From Lucinisca nassula (Eukaryota > Mollusca > Bivalvia > Lucinida > Lucinidae), in assembly GCA_963580285.1 (NCBI GenBank), contig OY757017.1, forward strand, positions 113,493,245 through 113,557,244: a stretch of DNA of 64,000 bases. The letters run 5' to 3'. A program made the translations under genes and the position numbers. Position 1 is the stretch's first letter; each line of letters opens with the position of its first letter. Shown one piece after another: positions 22,901-32,514 of this stretch. The notes beneath the pieces are model-generated. The model searched no databases and was not told where the DNA came from. It worked only from the letters and a program-made list of their open reading frames with translations.

Positions 22901-25900
22901 ATCTGTAAAACATGGACTGGATTTGAGGTGGGTTAGTGAGCAGTGAGACTCGGACACTACAAAAAGTGGCATCTGATCTGAATCTACCAACTGAAGAGAC
23001 GAATGCAAGTGCAAGTCTGTAGTGTGTACCATAATGATCCTAAGTATTATGACAGACAGGCCTAAGCAAACAGTGGAGACCCAGATCAGACTGGAGCAGT
23101 CTGATCAGGGTCTCCACTGTTTGCCATTCCATTTGCACTTTTTGAAAGCTTTGCTGGATTGTGAAACATTTTTTTTTTAATTTTAGGAGAATTATAACAA
23201 GTCCTTAAGCTGTCTGAACTATTTGATTTTTTTCAGTACACTGGCAAACCCAACTTTCCCATTACAAAATGGGGCTTATAAGGGTGCTATTTTTGCCAAC
23301 TTGTTCATGTGATGATGTCTGTGATGTTCAGCTTGTGAAGTTCAATTGCATAGGCCTCATACTGACCACGATTTTCCATGCCTGAAAGGCCCTTTTTGCA
23401 GCTTCAACCCTTATCCTGCTGAACAAGACTGAACTACTACCTTTGCAAACAGTGTAGATCCAGAAGAAGCCATCTGATCAAGATCAACACTGTTTGTAAT
23501 GCAGTTTGTGAAAATATCAAGTAATTTGGTTGACCTATAGTCAGAAATGGGTGTGGGTAAATATATTTATTCAACAGTAAATGGGTTAAATAGTCATTTA
23601 AACAGACTAAAAGAACAAAAAATCGAAATCTAAAAGCCTGAAATCAAGAAAAATATCAAGCGCTAAAAGCCTGAAATCCTGCAAATGCGTGAAAATATGA
23701 GGCCTGAACTGCAGTGGCATTTACATACCACTGACCCTTGCTGCAAGAACTGACATTTATAAAGAATCATTTTTTCCTCGAACCATTAGATTGGAATGCC
23801 CTTCCCGATTCGCTAATTTCAACGGCTGAAGGTGCTGAGGAGTGTGCAGCTAAGTTTACCTCTTTGGTGAGAACCAGGGACTAACTTCCCATCACAGGTC
23901 CTGGTGTATGAATGTTATTTGACGTGTCACTAGTAACAATTCTGACTCAGACAAAACTTACCAAAAAAGATGAAAATGATGTCATCAGACCTTCTTTTAA
24001 AATCTCTGATAATCCCCCATATTCTTCTTCATCTACTTTTTGAAATGATGAGAAATATAAGTAGGTGATGAGAATATTTATAGCAAAAAATCTGAAAAAA
24101 AAAGACACAAGTATTATTTGGCTACATTTAAAATACATGACTGCCTTCTCCCGATCTAGTAAGTAAAAAATTCAGGCAGAAGCTTTTTCTTTTCTTTCTT
24201 TCTGTTATGTTTTTCTCAGAATTTTTTCCTCCTAAAAATCTTCGGGAAAATTACATCTCAGTTTACATAAACAAATCGCTGCCTTCTGAAAATGGGTTTA
24301 CTCTTAAAGGAAAGAATTTGCTCCACAGGAGCAAATTCTTTCCTTTAAGTGGAAAGCCAATTCCATCATGAACTAGATACATGTATTTAGAATTCAAATC
24401 CTGTTTTCAGGAATCCCTCTAAAATGTTTTGAATACACCTTTGAGGGGGCAAAAAACTACAAGTTTATTTGGGCTGTATCATTATTTTTACACTGTTGCC
24501 TTCAAAAGAAGACCATGCAAACACATGATACTGACAAGAGTGCTGTACCAAGAAAAAATGTGTCTTTGGATACACTTCTGTTTGGACTTTAAAATCCCCG
24601 AAAACACTTGTAAGATAATGTTGAGTCGGTCAGTCAACCTTACCATATTTTTAATGACAAGCATTAACACATGCAATTGGCCAGCCTCGGTGGCATAGAG
24701 ATATGCTTGTCTGACTGGGTCTCGGGAGGTCACAGGTTTTATCCCTGCCCGGTTGGCAACATTTTTTGTGGGGACTGATCATGAAATATTTTCTTCATTC
24801 ATTCTCTCTCTGCCGCTGATTCAAAAAGGACAGAACATCAGTTTCTGAAGAAAAAACATGCATTGTACTGGTTAGCTACTTATGTGTAAGTCTTCCCAGG
24901 AAAGGTGCGGTTAGATAATAAACTGAGGCGCTCAACATAACTTAAAGTGTTGAGCGGGGTGTTAAAACCCAAACCCAAACCTCTGCTTTGGACGCCTTGT
25001 AACAAAAGTGTCATAAAGGGGTTTTAGTGTACTTTCAGGTATCACTGCAAAGAAAAAGTCATGAGCCTCTGCCGAAGAAATCGGAGCACTGACATGACTG
25101 GAAAGTCAACTGTCTCAGAGTGAAGGCTGGAGAAATTGTCCTGAACAGGTTCCTTGACCGTTTGGTTTAACCCTTCAGCTCCTGTTTTAAAGCAAACCGT
25201 GTAGCTGCTGATCAGACATGGCTTTATGTGGATCTGCTCTGGGTCTAGACTGTTTGCCAATGACCCAGTGCACAAGCCCAGTCCAGATTTTACCTTTTAC
25301 ACAGCGCTCTGAGCTTACAGGGAGAAGACTAGCACTGCTATATATAACCGTTACCTGGATTTTGTACATGTACATACATGTAGTCACCTGGGACCAGTTG
25401 TTCAAAACTAATGTCGTAAGTTAACATATAATTAAAACTTTTATCATTGATTATGGCAAATACACTAATATTTTTGCTGTGAAAATTTGAGCAGCTTTTG
25501 CTGCTCACACCTTTACATCAAAAATACCATAATTTTAGATATTCAGCTTGCCAGAGCAGTTATCAATATTTTATATGACCACTAACGAGCTTGTAAAGCT
25601 AACAATGCTTTAAACAACTGACCCCTGGATGATAGCTGGTGGACAGCTTCTGCAGTTAGTAACTTTGAATCAACTGATAAACAATCAACCCAAAAATTTG
25701 CAAGTTGGCATGTTCAATATACAAAGACTCAGTTCAGTCTGAAACCCTCCCCCCCCAACCATCCGGGCTTGAAGAAATAGATTGAGCTGCATGATGCTTC
25801 CATGCAGAGCTGAAACCGACTGCATATGATAACTGGTAAACCGCTTAGAGGATCTAAGCCTGCCCAGGCAAAGCAGTGCGAGTCGGACTGTCCATGCTTA

Positions 25901-28900
25901 TAAACCCGATTGGTTTCATTGTGGTGGCAGGGCTTGAGATGTCATTTCATCTCCGTGTTGGGTAAAAGTCCCACAAAATTGGAAGTAATGCCTCCAAAAT
26001 GACCTATTAGTGTTGATGGGGACGTTAAATCTCAAATCAAACAAACAAAACAAAACACACACTGATCAACTAGGGCCTGACAAATCCACTGCCAAGCTGC
26101 CCAGGACAAGTCCAAAATAAGATGCGTTAGATCTGAATTTTTATTTCACTTGCCCAGAAAAATGCACTGATTGTATTATTATATAGGGGCAAATATTGAT
26201 TCTGAACCATTTCTAGATGATATGATCGATTTTTTTGATTTACCAGTCTGAGCCCCGAGTCTTGTCATTAGTAAATGGCTGACAGTTAGACTGCCTTTCT
26301 GGTGTGGGTCTTTTAGTGTGTGTAGTTTTCTTAGTGTGCACAGAAGCATACAGTACATGCATATACAAGCACATAAATTATACTTACAAAGCCAATCCAA
26401 AGATGCCTTTTAGTGGAAATAATCCCCATATAATTCCAAGAAGAATACCTAAGATCTGCCGCAACCAGTAGATCACATCTAAAAACTCATCCTACAATAA
26501 TACAGAATCAGAACTGTACATACATGTATCCGTCCTAGATAGGGCTGGCTAATCGGAGCTGAAAAGATAATTGATTATCAGTCCAGTCACTGCGATCGAT
26601 AATCGATTAGTAATCGCTAAGGTTTTTGTCATAATATTACCTGTCTGGCTTTCTGTCTGAGCATGACTCTTACCATATGTTGCACTTTACCATATGCATA
26701 GTTGAACAGGCAGGCCTGAGCAAACAGTGTAGACCCAGATAAGACGCCGCCTCATCAGGGTCTGCACTGTTTGCCACTGATCCAGCTATTTTAAGCACAA
26801 CTTTAGGTAGTAAATTGCGATTATCAAATAATCGATTACAAGCAAATCAGTACTGATAATCATTTTTGTGGAATTTATCGATCAATTAATCGATTATACG
26901 ATTAATCATGTCAGCCTTAGTCCTAAACATAGCTCGAGAAAAGACTGCATAACAAAGATAGTTAACCCATTTAAGACCAAATGGAATCTTCCTCATTATA
27001 TACATGTATAGCACGAGTCCATTTCAAAATTTAGGGGTGTCAGGTTGTGTTTTCTTCAAAATATATTTGGAAAATGGTTTACCAGTAACTTTTCGCAAAC
27101 TGTAGGCCCTGATCAGACGCCGCGTTCTGCGGCGTCTGATCTGGGCTTGCACTGTTTGCCCTGGGACCCATTTTGAGGTTTCGGGTACTAAATGGGTTAA
27201 AGGAGTGAGTGAGTACATGTATTTTGAGTTTTACGTCCCACCAACAGCAAAGTCATACAGAGTTGGGACCTCGTTTTAAAGACTCATCCGAAAATCTGGA
27301 GAAGCCTGGGATTGATCCTGCGATGGTTTACAAGGCAAGTAGCGTAACCACTACACCATGGAGGATTCTATGATACATGTAGATAGTTTAGGGAAAATTT
27401 ATTTCCACATAAAAACATGTTGTGGGTACTTGTTAGAATTGCCTCATTGAGTATATATAGTATATAGGAAGTGTCTCCTGACAACCGGTTGCCAGGAGCA
27501 TTTTTGCTATCAAAAATGCTCCTGACAACCAGCAATATTTATCCGGCCCCCACCCATCGGAGCTTGAAGAAATAGATGGACTGCATGATGCTTCCACACA
27601 AAGATGAAACAGACCACACACGAGTACTGGTAAACCGCTTAGAGGATCTAAGCCTGCACCCACACCCCCCGCTCATCGCCCATCGGGGCTTGAAGAAATA
27701 GATGGGCTGCATGATGCTTCCATGCAGAGCTGAAACCGACCCGCACACGAGTACTGGCAAACCGCTTAGAGGATCTAAGCCTGCCCAGGCAAAGCGGTGC
27801 GATGCTTATAAACCCTATTGGTTGCATGGCTGGCAGGGCTTGAGATGTCATTTCATCTCAACGTCGGGTAACAGTCCCACAAAATTGGAAGCAGCATCTC
27901 CAAAATGACCTTTACAGTGTTGTAGGGGAACCTTATCAAATGCTTTTGCAAAATCCATTATGATAAGGTCAGTCTGCCTATGGCTGTGGTTATGGGCCCC
28001 ATCCAAGTTTGCATATAGGTCATGGACAAACTGAACACTTCTAAAGCCATGTTGTGATTTTACAAGTACATTATGATCATTGAGATGCTGCATAATGTTA
28101 CTCACCAGAATATGCTCCAGTGTTTTACAACATATGCATGTCAAAGAAACTGGTCTGTAATTGGCCGAGTTGTACCTCTCTCCTTTCTTGAAAATGGGAG
28201 CCACATTGGCCTGAAGCCAATCGCAGGTACACTCGCCTGTAAAAGGGACTGGTTGAAAATGCAGGCTAATACATACGCGATTTCCGCACTGCATTCTTTC
28301 AACACACGCGCACCCAGGTCATCTGGACCTGAAGCTTTATGTGGGTTTAGACGGTCAAGCTGTTTTTTGACCCCATTCGGGTCTATGATCAAATTATCTA
28401 TATCTGGGAATGGGCAAGGTCCTTTTGATGGGGGATCACCTAATTGTTCACGGGTGTATACAGACACAAACTGTCTGATAAATATATCCGCCTTATCCTT
28501 ATTATCTGTTTTTAAGATTCCATTGTCCCTTAAAGTTGTTACACCCGATGAATCCTTCTTTAAGCTTTTAACTAAGGACCATAGCCTTTTAAGTCTATCG
28601 CTTTGACTGCAGTCGCCTATATCAGTGTCTGTATCCACAGGGGTGAACATACTGGAAACATATTTCCAGTATGCATCTCGAATAGTCTTTTGTACATGCG
28701 CTCTGAGCCACCTATAGCGACTCATCAAGTCATCATTACCGGTATTTGACTTGCGAGCCTTATGATATAATTTTTCCTTTTTCCTTATCAAGGCCCTAAT
28801 CCTTGCATCTATCCATGGATAGCCGACTTTTGCCTTAGTCATTTTTGTAGGAATGAACTTACTGATCGCGTCAAGGAAGACCCTCTTAAATTCTGTCCAC

Positions 28901-31900
28901 ATCTCATTAACACATATGTGGGTAAAGTCCTGAGATAAAAACCTTTCTGCAAAAGTGTGCATATGGTCTTTAAGACCTTGCATATTTGCCCGTTTGTAAA
29001 GAAAAACTTTACGCAGTGTTTGGAGAGATATCATACTCAACGAGTACTATATCGTGATCAGCCCGGCCGATCGGAGGCATACCCTTAACCCTATTCACTG
29101 GGGTAGGATTATTTGTTAGGCGGATATCAAGTGTCCTATCTTGTTGTGTAGGGATATCCACTACCTGAGAAAGACAATGCTCCTGAAGTATTTCGACTAA
29201 CTGGTTTTGTACCTGACGCCGCGGTCACCGGAAAGACCGAAATCCATTGAAATCACCGTAATCACCACAGAAACCACCCTGGGTAGCTCAGAAATTAACA
29301 TTGTTTTGTTTGTTTGTTTGATTTGAGGTTTAACGTCCCCGTCAACACTGTAAAGGTCATTTTGGAGACGTTGCTTCCAATTTTGTGGGACTTTTACCCG
29401 ACATTGAGATGAAATGACATCTCAAGCCCTGTCGCCCAATGAAACCAATAGGGTTTATTAGCATGGACGGTCTGCCTCGCACCGCGGTTCCTGGACAGGC
29501 TTAGATCCTCTAAGCGGTTTACCAGTACTTGTGTGGGGGGGGGGCCGGATTCAGCTCTGCGTGGAAGCATCATGCAGCCCATATATTCTTCAAGCCCCTA
29601 TGGGCGGGGGCCGGAAATTACCATTGTATAATTGGATAGGGTTGGGAAAGACATGGTAGGGTAGGGTTTTGTTGGATTTGGGCAGGTTGGGTTTGGAAGG
29701 GATGGGTTTGGTCGGGGAATCGTCATGGAAATCACCGAAATCACCAAAGTTGGGTAGAGTACGATATTAAATTTATCATTGTATTAATTAATTAAGGTAC
29801 ATATAAATTAGGAAGATAGTTATAGTTTGTTAAATTGTCTAGTTAACATTTTTTTTATTTCTTTAATTATTTAACTCTTGTATAAACAATAATCGTCATA
29901 TAATTAAGTATGCAAATCAAAGTCGCCCAAAATCATACTAAGCATTGGCAGTATGTATTATTAATCAAATCAGTATTATTATTACTGAAGAATAACTTAA
30001 GTATATTGATTTAGTATATAAATTCAGAAAAATTATACTTCAATGACTTCAGCACCCTTTGCTTTCCTCTTTAATTGCACGCCGGTGGGTCAGGTCTCAG
30101 ATTCTATGACGGTTCCAGGGTAAAGGCTTATTGAGAATTGAATTAGAATTTAATTTTATGTAATGTTGGTTGGTGCCTGATGCTCCGTCTCTGATCGACT
30201 CAAAGAGTCTCTTCTTACCAGCACTCACAATCTATGTTGCACTCACAACCTATGTTTGGAGTAAAAACAAGAAAAGTGTCAATGGTTTTCACCAGAAAAG
30301 TAACCTTTTGTAGATAAGAAAGTATGCCCTATTTCACACGATTTTTTCCAGAAAATATTCATATTTTGGGTGCAAAAGTTTCATTATATTTGAGTAGGGT
30401 ATCCACAATGTATATTCTGAGCAGAAATAAGAAATATACACCCCTTCAAACCCCACTTTTTCCTGATGAACGAATTTGATGGCATTTTAAAACGCTTAAA
30501 TATTTTCTATAAAAGGGTTATCCTTTGGAAGCAAGGAATACACCACAGAACTGGAAAATATGAAGTGTACATGTTTCCTGGGCCAGTTTATTTGATTTTG
30601 TTTGATTTGAGGTTTAACGTCCCCATCAACACTGTAAAGGTCATTCTGGAGATGTTGCTTCCAATTTTGTCGGACTTTTACCCGACACTGAAGTGAAATG
30701 ACATCTCAAGCCCTGTCGCCCAAAGAAACCAATAGGGTTTATTAGCATGGACGATCTGCCTCCCACCGCGGTTCCTGGACAGGCTTAGTGTAGATCATAT
30801 ATATATTTTCTTGTCCTTTGGGATCATTGATTCCATTGTGGAATTTTGAAAATATCTGAGGGTCACTGATGAGGCCTAATTGGCCAAAACTAGCTAGTAT
30901 GGCCCAGAAAACATGTACACTCCATATTTTTCAGTTCTGTGGTGTATTCCTTGCTCCCAAAGGATAACCCTTTTCTGGAACATATTAGATCCTCTAAGCG
31001 GTTTACCAGTAGTAGTGTGCGGGCCGGATTCAGCTCTGCGTGGAAGCATCATGCAGCCCATATATTTCTTCATGCCCCTATGGGCGGGGGCGATAGCTAG
31101 TTTCGGCCAATTAGGCCTCATCAGTGACCCTCAACTAAAAACTGTCAGTGGTAAATATGGCACACTCAGTAAACATATATGGATAATCCATTTATCAATA
31201 ATCACGTTAATTAACGATTAATACCTTAATCGCTTTATCTGAGTTTGAGTTGGTTTTTAATAAATGTACAACGGACATACAATGATTGTATCCATGAGTT
31301 ATGAAAGGCAGAGAGTATAATATTAATAACAATAAAAAATAACAATAACATGGTGATTTCTGACCATCCCAAGGTGACATATGCTTGAGCATGTTCCAGA
31401 GGAACCCAGTGCATTATCGGAAGAGTGGTGATTTCGGTGATTTGCATGGCCATTCCCCCTACCAAACCCATCCCTTCCTAACCCGACCTGACCAAATCCA
31501 ACAAAACCCTACCCTACCATGTCTTTCCCAACCCTATCCAATCATACAGTGGTGATTTCTGATCTTCCCCGGGTGATTTCTGTGGTGATTTCGATCTTTC
31601 CGGTGACCCGCCTCGTCAACACTGTAAAGGTCATTTTGGAGACGTTGTTTCCAATTTTGTGGGACTTTTACCCGACATTGAGATGAAAAGACATCTCAAG
31701 CCCTGCCGCCCAATGAAACCAATAGGGTTAATGAGCATAGACGGTCCAACACTCGGACTGCTTGCCTGCACAGGCTTAGATCCTCTAAGCCCTTTTTTTT
31801 TTTCTTTTTTCTCCTATTACTGCTACTCGCTCACATCTGAGCATTACGAGCAGGATTTCCTGGGTGGTAACCAGTACTTTTTTTAAGCAATGTGGATGAA

Positions 31901-32264
31901 GTGCCTTGCTCAAGGGCACAACACTTTGGTCAGCATGTCCTTTGGTCCTGGTGTATGAATGTCATTTGACGTGTCGCCAGTAACAATTCTGAGCACGAGG
32001 TTGAACCCGTAACCTCATGATCACAAATCCGATGCGCAACCACTGCACCAAAGCATTTACCAGTACCCATATGCGGGTAAGTTATTGCTTTGCGTGGAAG
32101 CATCATGCAGCCCAATATTTCTTCAAGCCCCGAGATCCTGTGATCCCAACCTTATCATTCCAGGTCGCTTCAGACGTAAAAGCTTTAGAAAGTGTCGCTG
32201 AAATAGAGAGTTCCTTTTCTTCAGTAATTTTGTCTGTCTTTTTGTTTCTGGTAGAAGTTGCCAT
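19955..32264 (-). CDS. RAB5IF: RAB5IF homologue (C20orf24/RCAF1/OPTI), four-exon gene
   Basis: Joining 32264-32151, 26491-26388, 24091-23962 and 19999-19955 gives an uninterrupted 130-residue frame from ATG to TGA, close in length to the human protein as I recall it. The conserved core is clear: DEFLDVIYW (39-47), then LYFS and DEEEYGG in exon 3, KEGLMTSF, and a last exon VLWILLY. Three hydrophobic segments fit the family's membrane topology. From established knowledge, the vertebrate protein (Rab5-interacting family, PF07019) is an ER protein paired with TMCO1 in the multipass translocon; it has also been linked to respirasome assembly. Phases are 0 for introns 1 and 3, and 2 for intron 2. 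Introns total about 11.9 kb and are filled with mobile elements. Function here is inferred from homology. Confidence 0.92.
20172..20386. mobile_element. MITE family P, best-preserved copy
   Basis: About 215 bp. TTAACCCTTATCTTGCTGAA at one end and the complement-like GAACAGCAAGATAAGGGTTT at the other. A central long hairpin: AGATGGCTTCTTCAGAAGCC with flanking arms AAACAGTGTAGAACC / GGATCTCCACTGTTT. It lies in RAB5IF intron 3. Confidence 0.7.
20478..20640 (+). mobile_element. SINE-B, partial
   Basis: Contains 'aagaagggcagttgtca', 'actgtactgatgaaagg' and 'ataagcctgcca', the 3' half of family B. The tRNA head is missing. Confidence 0.55.
20785..21038. mobile_element. MITE family R, copy 2
   Basis: 254 bp. 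Ends GGGAAATGGGAACACCT and AGGTGTTCCCATTCCCC. Central palindrome GGAAAGAATTTGCTTC / GAAGCAAATTCTTTCC at 20872-20918. An isolated core palindrome of the same type is at 24304-24350. Confidence 0.75.
21087..21385 (-). mobile_element. SINE-H copy
   Basis: Full-length; plus strand 'gtttgtttgatttgagg' to 'gatgggcgggggcg'. In RAB5IF intron 3, in sense with the gene. Confidence 0.75.
21783..22045 (-). mobile_element. SINE-H copy, internally deleted
   Basis: 'tgttagatttgaggtttaac' to 'caaaccccaatggatggg', lacking the central 'gcctgggcaggcttag' block. Confidence 0.65.
22158..22484. mobile_element. TA-flanked MITE, Tc1/mariner-type
   Basis: Inverted ends CCGTATTCGACCTAATTACC and the complement of ATTATTAGGGCGAATACGG, with TA at 22158-22159 and 22483-22484. 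The interior repeats 'aagcgcaca'. No ORF. TA duplication and terminal repeats fit a Tc1/mariner derivative (inference). Confidence 0.65.
22517..22840 (+). mobile_element. SINE-H with duplicated head
   Basis: Head GCCCATCGGGGCTTGAAG occurs twice in tandem (32-bp duplication at 22526-22580). The tail reads 'gacgttaaacctcaaatc'. This orientation shows the SINE direction clearly. Confidence 0.75.
23065..23126. repeat. Hairpin repeat
   Basis: AAACAGTGGAGACCCAGATC pairs with the complementary GATCAGGGTCTCCACTGTTT; the core of family P without its outer arms. Confidence 0.6.
23403..23590. mobile_element. MITE family P copy
   Basis: Starts TCAACCCTTATCCTGCTGAA, has a shortened central hairpin and ends ATTCAACAGTAAATGGG. 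RAB5IF intron 3. Confidence 0.55.
23962..24091 (-). CDS. RAB5IF: RAB5IF exon 3
   Basis: Acceptor TTTTTTTTCAG|A, donor TTTTTTG|GTAAGT. It completes a split Leu codon and adds 43 codons: second hydrophobic segment (FFAINILITYLYFSS), the acidic DEEEYGG motif and KEGLMTSFSS. Phase 0 at its end. Confidence 0.95.
24092..24664. other. RAB5IF intron 2 spacer
   Basis: No gene. Contains an isolated family-R palindrome (24304-24350, AAGAATTTGCTCC / GGAGCAAATTCTT). Open frames on both strands at 24429-24733 show no recognisable domain. Confidence 0.5.
24665..24985 (+). mobile_element. SINE-B copy
   Basis: Diverged tRNA-like head ('ggccagcctcggtggcatag', 'aggtcacaggttttatccc'), body 'ctgattcaaaaaggac', tail 'ggtgttaaaacccaaaccc'. 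Confidence 0.65.
25185..25262. repeat. Degenerate P-type hairpin
   Basis: 'gcaaaccgtgtagctgctga' against 'gggtctagactgtttgcc'; arms are mutated. Confidence 0.4.
25748..26047 (+). mobile_element. SINE-H copy
   Basis: From 'accatccgggcttgaag' to 'aaatctcaaatcaaac' and a CAAACAAAACAAAAC tail. RAB5IF intron 2, antisense to the gene. Confidence 0.75.
26388..26491 (-). CDS. RAB5IF: RAB5IF exon 2
   Basis: Acceptor TTATTGTAG|GATGAG, donor GCTTT|GTAAGT. It encodes 34 codons plus two bases: DEFLDVIYWLRQILG then ILLGIIWGLFPLKG, the family's most conserved stretch and the first membrane segment. Confidence 0.95.
26540..26919. mobile_element. hAT-type MITE, copy 2, reverse orientation
   Basis: 380 bp, reverse complement of 2072-2459. 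Flanked by GTCCTAGA (26532-26539) and GTCCTAAA (26920-26927), an 8-bp duplication with one change. Central hairpin at 26715-26776. It lies 40 bp upstream of RAB5IF exon 2 on the gene strand. Confidence 0.75.
27095..27165. repeat. Strong P-type hairpin
   Basis: CTGATCAGACGCCGCG and CGCGGCGTCTGATCTG-like arms with a two- to four-base loop. Confidence 0.55.
27183..27362 (-). mobile_element. tRNA-derived SINE, family F
   Basis: Minus strand begins 'ccatggtgtagtggttacgc' (A-box-like) with 'aggatcaatccc' (B-box-like) and ends in an ACTCACTCAC-type tail. A partial copy is at 34705-34795. Confidence 0.6.
27540..27915 (+). mobile_element. Two SINE-H copies in tandem
   Basis: A truncated head-half (27540-27660) is followed by a nearly complete copy (27672-27915) whose tail end meets the LINE fragment directly. 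Confidence 0.7.
27916..29219 (-). pseudogene. jockey/CR1-like LINE fragment, endonuclease to RT
   Basis: Minus strand order: the end of an APE-type endonuclease (QDRTLDIRLTNNP, IGRADHDIV, 29216-29030), a linker (WIDARIRALIRKKEKLYHKA), the RT start (LNPHKASGPDDLGARVLKE), then ANVAPIFKKGER, YRPVSLTCICCKTLEHIL, QHGFR and DFAKAFDKVP. It stops there, before the catalytic FADD-type motif, at the SINE-H junction. Frameshifts near 29035 and 28240 break it. It lies in RAB5IF intron 1 in the gene's sense. Superfamily by motif recognition only. Confidence 0.8.
29300..29612 (-). mobile_element. SINE-H copy
   Basis: 'ttgtttgtttgatttgagg' to 'cctatgggcgggggccgg', inserted in the left arm of the inverted repeat. 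Confidence 0.75.
29761..30010. other. AT-rich spacer
   Basis: No coding or repeat signal recognised. Confidence 0.4.
30011..30190 (+). mobile_element. Penelope-like fragment
   Basis: 'gtatataaattcagaaaaa', 'ttgcacgccggtgggtcagg' and 'atgttggttggtgcctgatg' match 7135-7420 with an internal deletion of about 110 bp. RAB5IF intron 1. Confidence 0.7.
30503..30585 (-). mobile_element. Distal part of hammerhead-bearing repeat, copy 2
   Basis: Reverse complement of 30900-30977. On the minus strand it starts with TGGCCC, exactly the base that follows the ribozyme cleavage position in copy 1, and continues 'aggaaacatgtacac'. The rest of this copy (the ribozyme core) is at 31092-31135; SINE-H lies between. 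Confidence 0.6.
30789..30984 (+). mobile_element. 196-bp insertion carrying a hammerhead motif
   Basis: Short non-coding insert between TTAG repeats. It contains the hammerhead fold at 30860-30905 followed by a segment (30906-30977) shared with 30503-30585. It could be a retrozyme-like element or a terminal piece of a Penelope-like element; both classes are known to carry type-I hammerheads. Confidence 0.55.
30860..30905 (+). ncRNA. Hammerhead ribozyme, type I fold, G12A
   Basis: Stem I GGGTCA (30860-30865) with TGGCCC (30900-30905), all six pairs with one G-U. Core CTGATGA (30866-30872). Stem II GGCC (30873-30876) with GGCC (30882-30885), loop TAATT. Then AAAA (30886-30889) where GAAA is required. 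Stem III ACT/AGT with loop AGCT. Cleavage base A30899 after U, an allowed NUH triplet. Every conserved position fits except G12, the catalytic general base, so this copy is probably inactive. It lies in RAB5IF intron 1, antisense to the gene. Confidence 0.8.
31092..31130 (-). ncRNA. Hammerhead ribozyme half, intact core, 3' side displaced
   Basis: On the minus strand GGGTCA CTGATGA GGCC TAATT GGCC GAAA (31130-31101) keeps G12. After CTAGCTA the sequence switches to the SINE-H head. The matching stem I strand TGGCCC is about 510 bp away at 30585-30580, and the base before it is not the U-H pair needed, so it should not cleave. It is in the sense strand of RAB5IF intron 1. Confidence 0.7.
31613..32135 (-). 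mobile_element. SINE-H copy interrupted by SINE-G
   Basis: SINE-H parts 31613-31790 and 32053-32135 flank a family-G SINE. The head ends 15 bp from the RAB5IF exon 1 donor. Confidence 0.65.
31793..32052 (-). mobile_element. tRNA-derived SINE, family G
   Basis: Minus strand: 'gtgcagtggttgcgcatcgg' (A-box-like), 'acgggttcaacctcg' (B-box-like), body 'gacacgtcaaatgac', ending in a run of A on the minus strand (T run at 31792-31803). Fragments at 23893-23945 and 40512-40582. Confidence 0.65.
32151..32264 (-). CDS. RAB5IF: RAB5IF exon 1 (coding part)
   Basis: 38 codons beginning MATSTRNKK and ending TSEATWNDK. The segment SKAFTSEATWNDK aligns with the family's SKxLxSxAxWxDK just before DEFLDV. 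The ATG has GTT at -3 to -1 and G at +4. The donor is AAG|GTTGGG, a weak GT site, and lies 15 bp from the end of a SINE-H. The N-terminus is poorly conserved, as usual for the family. Confidence 0.88.
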
Positions 32265-32514
32265 AACAATTGATGAAAATACCGATGATGATTTCTACAG
32301 TTCTTTGGTGTCGTTCTCGTCACAAACTGACTATCACAAAATGCAAAATAAAAAAACCGACGAAGTGGGAGAAGTTGATTTAATATTGTCGTAAATACCG
32401 GTACGGACGGGCCATCCTATTGGGTGACAAGAAGTGATAAAATGTGACAAGAAGTGACAAGAGCGGTCCATCGAATTACCCCAAACCACACCAAAAACAC
32501 GCCAAACCACTTTA

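Larger units (their letters stand above)
30592..31091 (-). mobile_element. SINE-H copy split by a 196-bp insertion
   Basis: SINE-H 30592-30788 and 30985-31091. The break is in 'aggcttag|atcctctaagcgg'; TTAG occurs on both sides of the insertion (30785-30788, 30985-30988). Confidence 0.7.
29215..31612. repeat. Large inverted-repeat structure with GAAATCACC arms
   Basis: 29215-29290 plus 29613-29760 is the reverse complement of about 31430-31612. Outer ends GGTCACCGGAAAGA and TCTTTCCGGTGACC; arms repeat GAAATCACC and contain 'gggttgggaaagacatgg'. Flanks CGCCGCG and CGCCTCG could be a 7-bp duplication with one change. The left arm is split by SINE-H (29300-29612). Possibly a foldback transposon; its middle holds later insertions. 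Confidence 0.6.
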
